A stretch of 64,000 nucleotides of DNA. Origin: Opitutus sp. Lineage in GTDB: Bacteria; Verrucomicrobiota; Verrucomicrobiia; Opitutales; Opitutaceae. The notes beneath the pieces are model-generated. The model was not told the origin of the DNA, searched no databases, and was given only the letters and a program-made list of their open reading frames with translations. How positions within the stretch are numbered: position 1 is the first letter of the stretch; the number at the start of each line of letters is the position of its first letter. The position numbers were made by a program, and so were the translations under genes. Below are positions 18,921-28,396 of the stretch, one piece after another. The stretch covers positions 1,426,001 through 1,490,000 of the forward strand of contig JANPZY010000001.1 in the NCBI GenBank assembly GCA_024707325.1, in the 5' to 3' direction.

Positions 18921-21900
18921 TCAGCGCGAGAACAGTTTGTCGAGCGCGCCGAAGCTCTTCACGGGCGCGGCTTTTTTCTCGGGGATCGGAGCGACCGTGA
19001 TCGGTTTCGCCGCAGGTGGAGCCGCGCTGGGAGCGGTGGACTGCGCGGGCGTGGCGGACTGTGGCTGGCCCGCGAGTTCCGCGAGCAAACGGTCGAGTTT
19101 CACCGTCGACACCGGCTCGGCGGTGCCGAGTTCCTGCGCGAAAACGCTCACGCGAAATTCTTCGATCAACCAGCGGAGCGTGTCACCGCCGGCCCGGTCC
19201 TGCACGCGCGCGGCAGCGTTGCTGTAGCGAGCGACGAGCGCGGCGCGTTCGGCGTCCTTCGGAGGATTCTGTTTCCAGCGATCGGCCCGCAGCTTCATCG
19301 CGCGCAGGTAGCGCGGAAAATGCGCGAGCTGCGCGTAAGGCGTGCGCCGGAGAAAATCCGCCGGTAGCAGCGCAGCGAGCTCACGATCGAGTCCCGCAAA
19401 CGGAGTCGGATGCACGAGCAGCGCCTGACGTTGCCCGAGGATTTCGCGGAGCTGGTCGACGAAGCGGGGCACGAGACCGCGCAGATCGTTCTTCGCTTTC
19501 TCGACCGCCGCGTCGAAAACGGCGGCGGTGTGCGGCGCGGCGACGCGCGCGGGATCTGTCACCCAATTTCGGATACAGAAAAACGCGTGTTCCTGCAGTT
19601 CGTTGAGCGGCACGAGTGTGCTGATGAGCGGGCCGAGATCGCGCAACGCGCGGAGGTCGCGTTGCAGCCAGCCCAGGTCGTAGCGCAGCTGCAGCTCGAG
19701 CAGCGAACGAAGTCCGCCGCGCATGGCCGCCTGTGCGTCTTCGGGTGTTTTGAAGAGACGCAGCCCCACGCCCTCGCCGCCGGCGCGCAGCGCGGGGAAC
19801 GCCCACACGGGCACGCCGGCCTGCTCCGTCACGAGCACGCGCTCGGGAATGTCGCCAAAGGCCCACGAGGCCTGCTCGGGTTTCTCCCATTTTGCACGGG
19901 CGCGGCGCCACGCTTCGGGCTCGATGCGCGCCACGGCCTGGCTCGCTTCGCGGCGCTCGGCGTGCAGCGCGGCGTCGATTTCCTTCAGATCGCGACTCGC
20001 GCAAATCTCGCGTCCCCGATCGTCGAGCACGCGCACGCGAACGCGCAGGTGATCGGGCAACGGTTTCGCGTCCCAGACCGCGGGATCGACCGCGACGCGG
20101 AAGCGCTCGGCGATCTGCGCGGCCAGCGCCTGCGTCAGTGATTCGCGATGACCGGTGAGTCGGTCGCGCTGCGCGACTTGTTGCGCGAGCGATTTCGCGG
20201 TTTCCGCGAGCGGCACGAACGCGCGACGCAGCTCCTTGGGTAAAGCGCGGAGATAGTGTTCGACCTTTTGCTCGAGATGACCGGGCACGGCGAAATCGAG
20301 CGCGGCCGGAGTGAGCGCCTCGGCTTCGCGCACGTTGACCTCGAGCGTGACGCCGTCGTCTTCCTGGCCGGGCTTGTAGGCGTAGTTGAGCGGCAGCGCG
20401 CGATTTTCGAGAGGGAGTGCTTCGGGAAATTCCTCCGCGGCGTGCGTGAGCGCCTCGGGGTCGCGGAGATTCTCCGGCTCAACCATGAGGAAACGCGGTT
20501 CGTGGCCACGGCGTTCGCGCACGAGATCGACGAGCTCCGAAACCGACGACACGCCGACGAAGGGCGCGGCATCGTCGCCCGACGTTTTCGCGCCCGGCGG
20601 CGGCAGGAGTTTTTCCGCGTAGAAACGATAGAGCGCTTCGTCGAGGTTGAGATAGCCGGCGTCGCGTGTGCGCGTGAGGACGAGCTCGATTTTTTCGCGG
20701 ACCTTTCGGTTGTGCGTGATGAAATCGAGCGGGAACGTGATCGTGTCGTTCACGATTCCTTCGCGGATGAAAATCTCCGTCGCGTGCACGGGATCAATGC
20801 GACCGTAGGACGTTGCACGCGATTCGAGTTCGAGCCCGTAGAGGCGCGTGCGCTGCTTCACCATGACGCGACCGGACTGTTCGTTCCAAAACGGTTCGCT
20901 GTGTGCGACGCGGACGATGTGCGCGCCGAGATCGAGCGCCCACTGCGGATCGAGTCGGGCGCAGGTGCGCGCGTAGAGCCGCGTGGTCTCCATGATCTCC
21001 GCAGCCATGATCCATCGCGGGGCCTTGGGTCCTTTCTTCTGCGCGCCACGTTGCGGCGCGTCGGCGTGACGTTTTTTCGGCTCTTCACGACGGAAGAGCA
21101 CGGAGCCGGGGAAAAGGTTCACGCGGCGATCGTGCGTGGCCTTGTAGTTGCCGTTTTCCTCGTCGAGGTGAGCGATGTTGCCCAGAAGACCGGCGAGAAT
21201 GCTCCGGTGGATCGCGCGATAGGACGGGGTGCCGAAGCCGGTGGTTGTGTCGTCGACGGTCTTCAGGCCGTGGTAGGCCGACGTGAGTTTGAAATCGGCG
21301 CGTTCCTTCAGCACCTCGACGAGCTGCGTGTGGATGTCGCGCCACTCGCGCATGCGCGTGTAGCTGAGGAAGTGCTCGCGACAGAAGCGCCGCAGCTTCG
21401 CCTGACTGAGATTCTCGAACTCGTCGTGATACGTTTCCCAGATGTTGAGCAGCGTGAGAAAATCCGAATCCGGGTGAACGAAGCGCCGGTGCGCGGCGTC
21501 GGCCTGCTGTTGTTTGTCGAGCGGACGTTCGCGCGGGTCCTGAATCGAAAGCCCCGCGGCGATCACGAGCACTTCGCGCAACGCTTTCTCCGCGCGCGCC
21601 TGCAGGATCATGCGGCCGACTGTGGGATCAACGGGCAAGCGAGCGAGTTCGCGGCCGATCGCGGTGAGCTGCCGCACGTGCACCGCGGAGGCTTCGCCGC
21701 TTTCTGTCTGCGTGCGAGTGGGTGTGTTGTCCTTGTCGTCCAGTGCACCGAGTTCCTCCAGCAGCGCATAGCCGGCGCGGATGGATTTCGTCGCCGGCAT
21801 GTTGATGAACGGGAAGCGTTCGATGTCGCCGAGGCCGAAGGCCTTCATGCGCAGAATCACGTCGGCGAGATTCGCGCGCTGGATCTCGGGCTGTGTGAAA

Positions 21901-23027
21901 CGTGGACGCTCGAGGTAGTCGGATTCTGAATACAGCCGGATGCAGACGCCCTCGGCGACGCGGCCGCTGCGGCCTTTGCGTTGATCGGCGCTCGATTGGG
22001 AAATCGGTTCGATCGGGAGCCGTCGTGTGCGCGCTTGCGGCGAGTAGCGGCTGATGCGCGCGAGACCGGTGTCCACGACGAAGCGGATGCCCGGAATCGT
22101 GAGCGACGTCTCCGCGATGTTGGTCGCGAGCACGATCTTGCGGCGCTGCGACGGCGCGAAGACGCGTTGCTGTTCCGCGTTGGAGAGCCGGCCGAAAAGC
22201 GGCACCAGCTCGGCGTTGCGGAGACGACGGCCCTCGAGCAGATCGCGCGTCTCGCGGATGTCGCGCTCGCTCGGGAGAAACGCGAGGATGTCGCCGCTCG
22301 TGCTCTCGCGCACGATGCGTTCGATGGCCTCGACGGTGCCGTCGATGTAGTGGAGGGCCTCCGCTTTGGATTCGCGTTCGTCGCCTTCGGCGGCGTCGGA
22401 GCCGAGTTCGTCGAGCGGTGCGTAGATGACCTCGACCGGAAAGGTGCGACCCTCGACCTGGATCACGGGTGCATCGTCGAACGCCGCGCTGAACATCGCC
22501 GTGTCGATCGTCGCCGACGTGATCACGATTTTCAGCTCGGGCCGCTTGAAGCGCAGCGTGCGCAGGTGGCCGAGAAGGAAGTCGATGTTGAGCGAGCGCT
22601 CGTGCGCTTCGTCGATGATGATCGTGTCGTAGTCGCGCAGCAGCGGATCGCCCTGGACTTCGGCGAGCAGCATGCCGTCGGTGAGAAACTTCACCACCGT
22701 CTCGCGCGTGGTCTGGTCGTTGAAACGGATCTTGGCGCCGACGTGGCGTCCCCATTCGACGCCGAGTTCCTCGGCCACGCGGCGCGAGACCGAGAGCGCG
22801 GCGACGCGGCGCGGCTGCGTGCACGCGATGCGGCCGTTCGTGCCGCGTCCGGCGGCGAGACACATCTTCGGAATCTGCGTGGTTTTGCCGGAGCCCGTTT
22901 CACCGGCGAGAATCACGACTTGGTGATTCTGGATGGCCTGCGTGATCTCTTCCGCGCGCGCGCTGATCGGGAGCTCGGGTGGAAACTCGAGCCGGAAGGG
23001 AAAAGACTTGTTTGACGGTGCGGACAC
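18921..23027 (-). CDS. hrpA: ATP-dependent RNA helicase HrpA
   Basis: DEAH-box helicase of 1368 residues, the full length of bacterial HrpA. Walker A GETGSGKTT (about 41-49), DEAH in IIIDEAHERSLN, motif III VITSATID, motif VI QRKGRSGRVAEG, then the HA2/OB region and the long bacterial DUF3418 C-terminus (DQLREILGQRQALLVHPTPF). A Pro/Ala-rich tail ends in KSFGALDKLFSR. HrpA acts on mRNA and stalled ribosomes in the cytoplasm. It is divergent from the membrane protein gene at 23076 with a 48-bp spacer. Confidence 0.95.
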   Translation of the reverse strand: MSAPSNKSFPFRLEFPPELPISARAEEITQAIQNHQVVILAGETGSGKTTQIPKMCLAAGRGTNGRIACTQPRRVAALSVSRRVAEELGVEWGRHVGAKIRFNDQTTRETVVKFLTDGMLLAEVQGDPLLRDYDTIIIDEAHERSLNIDFLLGHLRTLRFKRPELKIVITSATIDTAMFSAAFDDAPVIQVEGRTFPVEVIYAPLDELGSDAAEGDERESKAEALHYIDGTVEAIERIVRESTSGDILAFLPSERDIRETRDLLEGRRLRNAELVPLFGRLSNAEQQRVFAPSQRRKIVLATNIAETSLTIPGIRFVVDTGLARISRYSPQARTRRLPIEPISQSSADQRKGRSGRVAEGVCIRLYSESDYLERPRFTQPEIQRANLADVILRMKAFGLGDIERFPFINMPATKSIRAGYALLEELGALDDKDNTPTRTQTESGEASAVHVRQLTAIGRELARLPVDPTVGRMILQARAEKALREVLVIAAGLSIQDPRERPLDKQQQADAAHRRFVHPDSDFLTLLNIWETYHDEFENLSQAKLRRFCREHFLSYTRMREWRDIHTQLVEVLKERADFKLTSAYHGLKTVDDTTTGFGTPSYRAIHRSILAGLLGNIAHLDEENGNYKATHDRRVNLFPGSVLFRREEPKKRHADAPQRGAQKKGPKAPRWIMAAEIMETTRLYARTCARLDPQWALDLGAHIVRVAHSEPFWNEQSGRVMVKQRTRLYGLELESRATSYGRIDPVHATEIFIREGIVNDTITFPLDFITHNRKVREKIELVLTRTRDAGYLNLDEALYRFYAEKLLPPPGAKTSGDDAAPFVGVSSVSELVDLVRERRGHEPRFLMVEPENLRDPEALTHAAEEFPEALPLENRALPLNYAYKPGQEDDGVTLEVNVREAEALTPAALDFAVPGHLEQKVEHYLRALPKELRRAFVPLAETAKSLAQQVAQRDRLTGHRESLTQALAAQIAERFRVAVDPAVWDAKPLPDHLRVRVRVLDDRGREICASRDLKEIDAALHAERREASQAVARIEPEAWRRARAKWEKPEQASWAFGDIPERVLVTEQAGVPVWAFPALRAGGEGVGLRLFKTPEDAQAAMRGGLRSLLELQLRYDLGWLQRDLRALRDLGPLISTLVPLNELQEHAFFCIRNWVTDPARVAAPHTAAVFDAAVEKAKNDLRGLVPRFVDQLREILGQRQALLVHPTPFAGLDRELAALLPADFLRRTPYAQLAHFPRYLRAMKLRADRWKQNPPKDAERAALVARYSNAAARVQDRAGGDTLRWLIEEFRVSVFAQELGTAEPVSTVKLDRLLAELAGQPQSATPAQSTAPSAAPPAAKPITVAPIPEKKAAPVKSFGALDKLFSR

Positions 23028-23075
23028 GGGCGGGGAGCGTCCATTCTTCGTTTCGCGCGAAAGCGCAAGTCATCG

Positions 23076-23594
23076 ATGCAAGCTCCTCCGCTCCTTCCCG
23101 CCGAGACCTATCTGCGTGTCGTCCGCCTCGCCCATCTGGACGGCATGGCGGTTTTGTTGATCGCCGGCGGTTTCGCCGCGCTGGCGGCGCTCGGGCGAAA
23201 CTTCGAAGGCGTGGTCATCGGCCTCGCGATCGCGGCGGCTGGCGCAGTCGAGTTGCACGGCGCGGGTTTGTTGCGGGCCGGGGAGCCGCGCGGCTATCCG
23301 TGGATCGTGGCCAGCCAGCCGTATCTGCTGCTCATGCTCGTGGCCTATTGCGCGTTTCGCTGGGCGGCGCCGGAGCTGCCGCCGGTGCCCGCGGAGTTGC
23401 AGGCCACCGTAGAAGCAAACGCTGCACAAGTGGGCATGGCGCCTGAGGAGTATTTGATGCTCGGCTACCGCACCGTGTATGCGCTCGTCGCGCTCGTGTC
23501 GTTCTTCTATCAAGGCGGCATGACGCTTTATTATCTGCGTCGACGTGCGACGGTCCTCGCGGCGCTCGAGCAGGATCCAGGTTCAATCGCATGA
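23076..23594 (+). CDS. Conserved-looking four-helix membrane protein
   Basis: A 172-residue protein with about four hydrophobic helices (roughly 22-42, 44-66, 80-97, 138-158). A soluble stretch between helices three and four contains VGMAPEEYLMLGYR. No family recognised. Its stop overlaps the start of the following secreted endonuclease-type gene by four bases, so they are co-translated. Function unknown. Confidence 0.75.
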   Translation: MQAPPLLPAETYLRVVRLAHLDGMAVLLIAGGFAALAALGRNFEGVVIGLAIAAAGAVELHGAGLLRAGEPRGYPWIVASQPYLLLMLVAYCAFRWAAPELPPVPAELQATVEANAAQVGMAPEEYLMLGYRTVYALVALVSFFYQGGMTLYYLRRRATVLAALEQDPGSIA

Positions 23595-25106
23595 GAAACC
23601 GCGTTCTCCGCTTCAGCGCGCTGTTGCTTGCGACCGCCGTGGTCGCACTCGCGCGGCCGTTCATGATCGTCGTCTACAACGTCGAGAATCTCGTCGATGC
23701 CGACGGCAAGGCGCTCTTCGAAGACTACGGTCCGCATCGCTACACGCCGGCGCATGTGCTCACGAAAGTGCAGAATGTCGCCACCATCCTCGCAAAGTTC
23801 GAGAACGGCCGCGGGCCCGACGTGATTCTCTTTCAGGAGATCGAGGATGATCTCACGCCCGCCCGGCGCCCGATCGATTACGCGGCGATTCTCCGTCACT
23901 ATTCGAACACCACGATCGAGCAGATGCTCGGTCCGAAGTTCGACGCCGCCATCGCCGATCTTCCCTCCGAGGCGCTGCTCGCGAAGGCCATGGCCGATCG
24001 CGGCATGACGGGTTACAACATCGTCGTTGCGGAAAACCCCACGCCCAGCGGCGGTCGACGCACACTCGCGCAGGTCTGTGTGGTTTTCTCGCGTTTCCCG
24101 GTGCTCGAAACGCGTTCGCACGCGACCGTCGATGGCGCGCGCGATCCTCGAGGTGAAAATCGACGTCGATGGTCATCCGCTCTACCTCTTCAACAACCAC
24201 TGGAAATCCGGCGCCAGCGATCCCGGAACCGAAAAGATCCGCATCGAGAACGCCCGCACGCTGCGCACGCGGATCGATCAGCTCCTCAAGGAAGATCCCA
24301 ACGTCGACATCGTCATCGGCGGCGATCTCAACTCCCAATACAACCAGCGCGTTCGCTATCGCCGCACCATGGACGTGACCGGCATCAACGACGTGCTCGG
24401 CTCGCAGGGCAACGAGCTCGCGATCCGCGGACCCGCGCGCGACCTCTATAATCTCTGGCATGAGCTTCCGCCCGCCGAGCGCGCCAGCGACACCTTCCGC
24501 GGACAGTGGGGCACGCTGATGAACCTCATCGTTTCGCGCGGCCTCTACGATTACCGCGGCGTGCAGTATATCGATAACTCCTTCGGCGTCGCGAAGCTCG
24601 CCGGCCTCAACGTCGACGATAAAGGCCTGCCCAGACGCTGGTCTTTCGCCGGCCCGGCGGGCAGCGGTTTTTCCGATCACTTCCCGCTCTACGCGAAGTT
24701 CACCACCGTGCGCGACAACCGCCCGAGCGACTACATCCCGCTGCGCAACGCGTCCGACGACTCCTCCGAAACCGCGAGCGCCGCTCCGCAGCCCAAGATC
24801 GACTACGCCGCGGTCGACCTCGTCAAAGCCGCCGCGCTCACCGACAATCTCCCCGACGACGTCTCGATCCGCACGCCCGACTACTTGGGCAAGGTCTTCC
24901 GCGTCGAAGGCGTCGTCGGCAAAGCCAAGCGCCTCACCGTGCGCTTCCGCGGCGAGATCTACGACGTGTGGACCTACGACGCCGCGCTCCGCGAAAAACT
25001 CCGCGAACAACACAAAACCGGCGAGCCGATCCGCTTCTACGGCGAGCTCGGACAGTTCAAGCAACGCTGGCAGTTTGTCATTCGTGACCCAAGCTGGGTG
25101 AAGTAA
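23591..25106 (+). CDS. Secreted endonuclease/exonuclease/phosphatase-family protein (frameshifted)
   Basis: Signal peptide (about 1-22) then an EEP-fold domain: VYNVENLVDADG, a metal-binding Glu in ILFQEIEDD, NNHWKSG, GGDLNSQYN and the catalytic SDHFP. A C-terminal extension of about 120 residues (from SDYIPLRN) with DVWTYDAALREKLREQHKTGEPI is not part of the nuclease core; it looks like an OB-type appendage. A frameshift at about 24133-24143, in a GC-alternating run, separates HATVDGAR from AILEVKIDV; loss of one GC unit explains it. Likely acts on extracellular or periplasmic nucleic acid or phosphoesters. Downstream arsC-like gene starts 4 bp later. Confidence 0.82.
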
Positions 25107-25110
25107 TCCG

Positions 25111-25470
25111 ATGATCGCCGTCTACACCCTCGCTCAGTGCAGCACCTGCAAAGCCGCCGTGAAGTGGCTCCAGGCGCACGACATCCCGTTCCGCGAGCGC
25201 GCCATCCGCGAGACGCCGCCCTCGGGCGCCGAGCTCGCCACGATGCTCACCGCGCAGAACGGCGAACTCCGCAAACTCTTCAACACGTCTGGCCGCGACT
25301 ACCGCGAGCAACAACTCGCCGCGATTCTGCCGACCCTGACGATTCGCGAAGCGCTTCAGCTCTTGGAGAGCAACGGCAACCTCGTGAAACGTCCCTTCGT
25401 GATCGGCCCCGGCGTCGCCCTCGTCGGCTTCAATGCCGTGAAGTGGAAACAGGCGCTCGTTAAAAAGTGA
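25111..25470 (+). CDS. ArsC/Spx-family thioredoxin-fold protein
   Basis: A 119-residue protein of the ArsC/YffB/Spx family: CSTCKAA near the N-terminus (residues about 9-12 CSTC), a central helical insert and the C-terminal NLVKRPFVIGPG strand with the conserved cis-Pro region. True arsenate reductases usually carry the catalytic Cys followed by Arg residues in the insert; the RKLFNTSG stretch matches. Could be arsenate reductase or a YffB-like protein. No ars operon is nearby. Confidence 0.85.
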   Translation: MIAVYTLAQCSTCKAAVKWLQAHDIPFRERAIRETPPSGAELATMLTAQNGELRKLFNTSGRDYREQQLAAILPTLTIREALQLLESNGNLVKRPFVIGPGVALVGFNAVKWKQALVKK

Positions 25471-25540
25471 CGCTTCCGCGCGCGCCGCGCGAAGTTCGCT
25501 CGCCAACCGGCCCGCTCCGCCCACGCTCTCGCACCTCCTC

Positions 25541-25798
25541 ATGAGCAGCGCTCCGCAAAATCCTCTGCAGCAAACCGTCGGCTGGCTCGCCGCGCACGCG
25601 GGCTTTCCCGCACGACGGATCGCGTCCGGAGCGGAGCTGCTCGTGTGTTTCGCCGCGCTCGCCGCCGCCGACGAGGAAGCGGAGCGCCAACGCTTTCTGA
25701 TTCAGCGCCGCGACGGCGCCAAGGATTCCGCGCTCCGCGCGCACGCCCAGCGCCGCTCACTCGTCCACTATAAGTGCGACAACAGCGCCAAAGTCTGA
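25541..25798 (+). CDS. Hypothetical 85-residue protein
   Basis: Small open frame with codon use like its neighbours (C/G-ending third positions). It starts at MSSAPQNPL and contains an Ala-rich amphipathic segment (ELLVCFAALAAADEEAERQRF) and a basic C-terminus. No family recognised and no clear ribosome-binding site. It lies on the same strand as the ArsC-like gene, 70 bp downstream. An antisense frame of similar length exists, so the assignment is tentative. Confidence 0.4.
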   Translation: MSSAPQNPLQQTVGWLAAHAGFPARRIASGAELLVCFAALAAADEEAERQRFLIQRRDGAKDSALRAHAQRRSLVHYKCDNSAKV

Positions 25799-25887
25799 GC
25801 GCGCCCTGAAAAATAGGTAGGAACAGCTCTCCGAGCCGTTCGCGTTTCGCTCGTCCACGGCGAGGGCGCCGGCGGCCCCAAGGCGAT

Positions 25888-25960
25888 CAAAGTAACCTAT
25901 TGGGTTACTTTGCCGCGAAGGCCCTTGGTGGAGCCCGGCGTCCCCGCCGGGCTTTGTTTT
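25888..25960 (+). terminator. Two hairpins: AAAGTAACC palindrome and GGAGCCCGGC terminator
   Basis: A stem AAAGTAACC / GGTTACTTT (25890-25911) is followed by AGCCCGGCG / CGCCGGGCT (25932-25953) and a T-rich tail. The second hairpin belongs to a family repeated at 42676 and 56194. A related, inverted GCCGGGGACGGC text is at 26003-26015. Together with array 3 they fill the gene-free region 25799-26274. Confidence 0.65.
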
Positions 25961-26024
25961 GTGCGGCGATTGCGTTTTCTGTTCTAACGTGCGCCTCTCG
26001 CTCAACCCGCCGGGGACGGCAGGT

Positions 26025-26222
26025 TCCACCTGGCGACCTGTGCCGCACATGAGCGCGACCGTGTCCGCGCCATGGTTCGACGTGGTCCGCACCGTGTCCC
26101 GGGTCGAGCCGCACTCGGTCCCGACTCATGCCGCACTGTGGCTCGACCTGGTGCGCACCTTGTCGCGACCCGGGACGCACTATGTCCCGACTCATGCCAA
26201 TCCGTGGCATGGGTCGTGCTCG
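26025..26222 (+). repeat. 22-bp degenerate tandem array 3 (9 units) with terminal hairpin
   Basis: Nine exact 22-base units starting at 26025, 26047, 26069, 26091, 26113, 26135, 26157, 26179 and 26201. The last two units pair across TGCCA and TGGCA to give a stem of about 12 bp with one G-U pair. The array ends eight bases before the operator-like element of the ABC transporter gene. Confidence 0.88.
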
Positions 26223-26230
26223 TTGGAGGC

Positions 26231-26258
26231 GTAACACGTTCCTAAAAAATCGTAACAC
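26231..26258. promoter_or_regulatory. Putative NikR-type operator upstream of the ABC importer
   Basis: A 28-bp element GTAACACG, 12 bases, CGTAACAC, ending 16 bases before the start codon. Aligned without gaps to 30385-30412 it is identical at 21 of 28 positions, including the CG-TT and AAATCGTAA interior. The half-site spacing equals the six-base arms with a 16-bp centre used by NikR proteins, and a NikR homologue is encoded in the same locus. Confidence 0.55.
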
Positions 26259-26274
26259 TCAAAGCCTCCCGCTC

Positions 26275-27261
26275 ATGAAGTTCGCCCGCTGGTTCCTGTG
26301 TTCGTTGGTCATCGTCTCGCTCGCTGTGCGGGCGAATTTGTCGGCTGCTCCGCTCAAGGTCGCGTTTTCCGACTGGCCGGGTTGGACGGCGTGGGAAATC
26401 GCCGCCCAAAAAGGCTGGTTCAAGAAAGCCGGCGTCGACGTCGAGCTGCTGTGGTTCGAATACGGGCCGTCGATGGAGGCGTTCACCGCCGGTCAGGTCG
26501 ATGCGGTGATGGTCACCAACGGCGACGCGCTTGTGACCGGCGCGGGCGGCGGCAAGAACGTGATGATCACGATCACCGACTACTCGAACGGCAACGACAT
26601 GATCGTGGCGCGTCCGGGCATCAAATCGGTGAAGGATTTGAAGGGTAAGAAAATCGGCATCGAGGTCGGCTTTGTGAGCCATCTGATGCTGCTCAACGCG
26701 CTCGAGAAAAATGGACTCACCGAGAGCGACGTGGAAATCGTGCCGACGCCGACGAGCCAGACGCCGCAGGTGCTCGCCTCGGGTCAGGTCGACGCGATTG
26801 CCGCGTGGCAGCCCAACTCGGGCGAGGCGCTGAAGGCGCTCCCCGGTGCGACCGCGATCTACTCGAGCGCCAACGAGCCGGGTCTCATTTACGACACCGT
26901 TGCCGTGACGCCGCAGAGCCTCGCGCAACGCCGCGCCGATTGGGTGAAGTTCGTCAAAGTTTGGGATCAGGTCGTGGCGTATCTCACCGACTCGGCCACG
27001 CGCGAAGACGGCATCAAGATCATGGCCGCGCGCGCGGGCGTGGATCCGAAGGAGTATGCGGCGTTCATCTCCGGCACGCGTTTCCTCACGCTGGCCGAGG
27101 GCAGCCGCATCATGTCGTCGAAGTCGAAAGGCTTCGGCTCGGTCACTGGTTCCTCGGTGATCTCGGACGATTTCAACGTGAAGAACGGTGTGTATGGCGA
27201 AGCCCAGGACATCGGCTCCTACATCGATCCGACGATCATGGCGGACGCGTTGAAGAACTAA
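26275..27261 (+). CDS. ABC transporter substrate-binding protein (NitT/TauT type), likely guanidine/urea
   Basis: Periplasmic binding protein of 328 residues with signal peptide (about 1-25). It has the SsuA/NMT1-like fold: VAFSDWPGWTAWEIAAQKGWFKKAGVDVEL, then FTAGQVDAVMVTNGD and a domain crossover near LKGKKIGIEVGFVSHL. First gene of the guanidine-type locus, with permease and ATPase genes downstream in order. Ligand inferred from the co-located carboxylase, deiminase-type and allophanate hydrolase genes; urea is the alternative. Start 26275 (MKFARWF) begins the signal peptide; the upstream open frame is translated repeat. Confidence 0.85.
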   Translation: MKFARWFLCSLVIVSLAVRANLSAAPLKVAFSDWPGWTAWEIAAQKGWFKKAGVDVELLWFEYGPSMEAFTAGQVDAVMVTNGDALVTGAGGGKNVMITITDYSNGNDMIVARPGIKSVKDLKGKKIGIEVGFVSHLMLLNALEKNGLTESDVEIVPTPTSQTPQVLASGQVDAIAAWQPNSGEALKALPGATAIYSSANEPGLIYDTVAVTPQSLAQRRADWVKFVKVWDQVVAYLTDSATREDGIKIMAARAGVDPKEYAAFISGTRFLTLAEGSRIMSSKSKGFGSVTGSSVISDDFNVKNGVYGEAQDIGSYIDPTIMADALKN

Positions 27262-27346
27262 GTCCCGTCACGCTGACGTTTTTTGCGCTCTTTGGCGGCG
27301 CGCGGCGCGATCAAATCGCCGCGCCCCCACGAGCTTTCTCTCCTGC

Positions 27347-28396
27347 ATGTCTCGCAAGCGATGGTTCCAGGTGCGGCACGATGTCTCTGGCGCGTCCCGC
27401 CGGTGGCTGACGTTGCTCGCGTTCGCGCTGCCGCTGGCGGTGTGGAGCGCGGTCAGCTACGTGCCGTGGATCTGGCATCCGGTCGTGAAGATCGAGCAGC
27501 CGGGCGAGGTGTCGTGGATGCGCGCCGGGCAACTCGTGCCGAAGGAGGATTTCGCGCGTGAAGTCGCAGCGGCGAAGGAAGCCGGTCTGACGCTGCCGTC
27601 GGGCAAGCGTGCGAATCCGATCTTTCTCCCCGCGCCGCACGAAGTCGGTCGCGCACTCTACACGGCGTTTACCACGAAACCGGTTTTGCGCGGCGATCGC
27701 TGGCTGCACGAGAGTCTGTGGACGAGCATTCGCACGATCTTCTGGGGCTTTGTGATCTCGTCGGCGGTGGGCGTGCCGTTGGGGATTTTGTGCGGTGCGT
27801 TCGCTTCCGTTTCGCGGTCGACGGAGCCGTTTGTGGATTTCGTGCGCTACATGCCGGCGCCGGCGTTTGGCGCGCTGATGGTGGCGGTGTTCGGCATTCA
27901 TCTCGAACCGAAGGTCGCGATCATCGTGATCGGCACGTTTTTCCAGCAGGTGCTCGTGGTGGCCAACACCGTGCGCAAGGTCGACGGCGGTTTGCTCGAG
28001 GCTGCACAGACGCTCGGCGCGAAGCGGCGCCAGCTTGTGTGGCGCGTGCTCGTGCCCGCGAGTTTGCCGGAGCTCTACAACGATCTGCGCATCCTGCTCG
28101 GTTGGGCGTGGACGTATCTCATCGTGGCCGAGGTCGTGGGCGTGAGCTCGGGCATCACGTTTTTCATCAACCAGCAGGCGAAGTATCGAAACTTCGACAA
28201 CGTTTACGCGGCAATTCTCATCATCGGCCTTATCGGCCTCGTGACGGATCAGGTGCTGGCGTTTCTCGGCGCGCGCCTCTTTGCGTGGAAGAATCCGCGA
28301 CCGAGCCGGTTTCGGACGTTTTTCGTGCGGCTGTTCGCGGGTCGCGACGTGCTGCTCTTTCCCGACGAGCCGGCGAAAAAGGAGATCTCCGCATGA
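27347..28396 (+). CDS. ABC transporter permease (NitT/TauT type)
   Basis: Inner-membrane permease of 349 residues. One N-terminal helix (about 20-42) is followed by an unusual 55-residue extracytoplasmic insert, then the five- to six-helix BPD_transp_1 core. The EAA loop that docks the ATPase is [26 protein letters not shown]. Last helices end near 300, and a basic tail follows. It overlaps the ATPase gene by four bases (ATGA), showing coupled expression with its partner. Confidence 0.9.
   Translation: MSRKRWFQVRHDVSGASRRWLTLLAFALPLAVWSAVSYVPWIWHPVVKIEQPGEVSWMRAGQLVPKEDFAREVAAAKEAGLTLPSGKRANPIFLPAPHEVGRALYTAFTTKPVLRGDRWLHESLWTSIRTIFWGFVISSAVGVPLGILCGAFASVSRSTEPFVDFVRYMPAPAFGALMVAVFGIHLEPKVAIIVIGTFFQQVLVVANTVRKVDGGLLEAAQTLGAKRRQLVWRVLVPASLPELYNDLRILLGWAWTYLIVAEVVGVSSGITFFINQQAKYRNFDNVYAAILIIGLIGLVTDQVLAFLGARLFAWKNPRPSRFRTFFVRLFAGRDVLLFPDEPAKKEISA

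Noticed and set aside
25460..25760. Antisense frames opposite the 85-residue hypothetical gene
   Set aside because: Arg/Gly-rich shadow translations without a ribosome-binding site; the plus-strand frame has more typical codon use, though it too is uncertain.
26128..26274. N-terminal extension of the ABC binding protein
   Set aside because: The extra residues are translated 22-bp repeats (Cys/Arg/Pro-rich) and would remove the signal peptide from the N-terminus.
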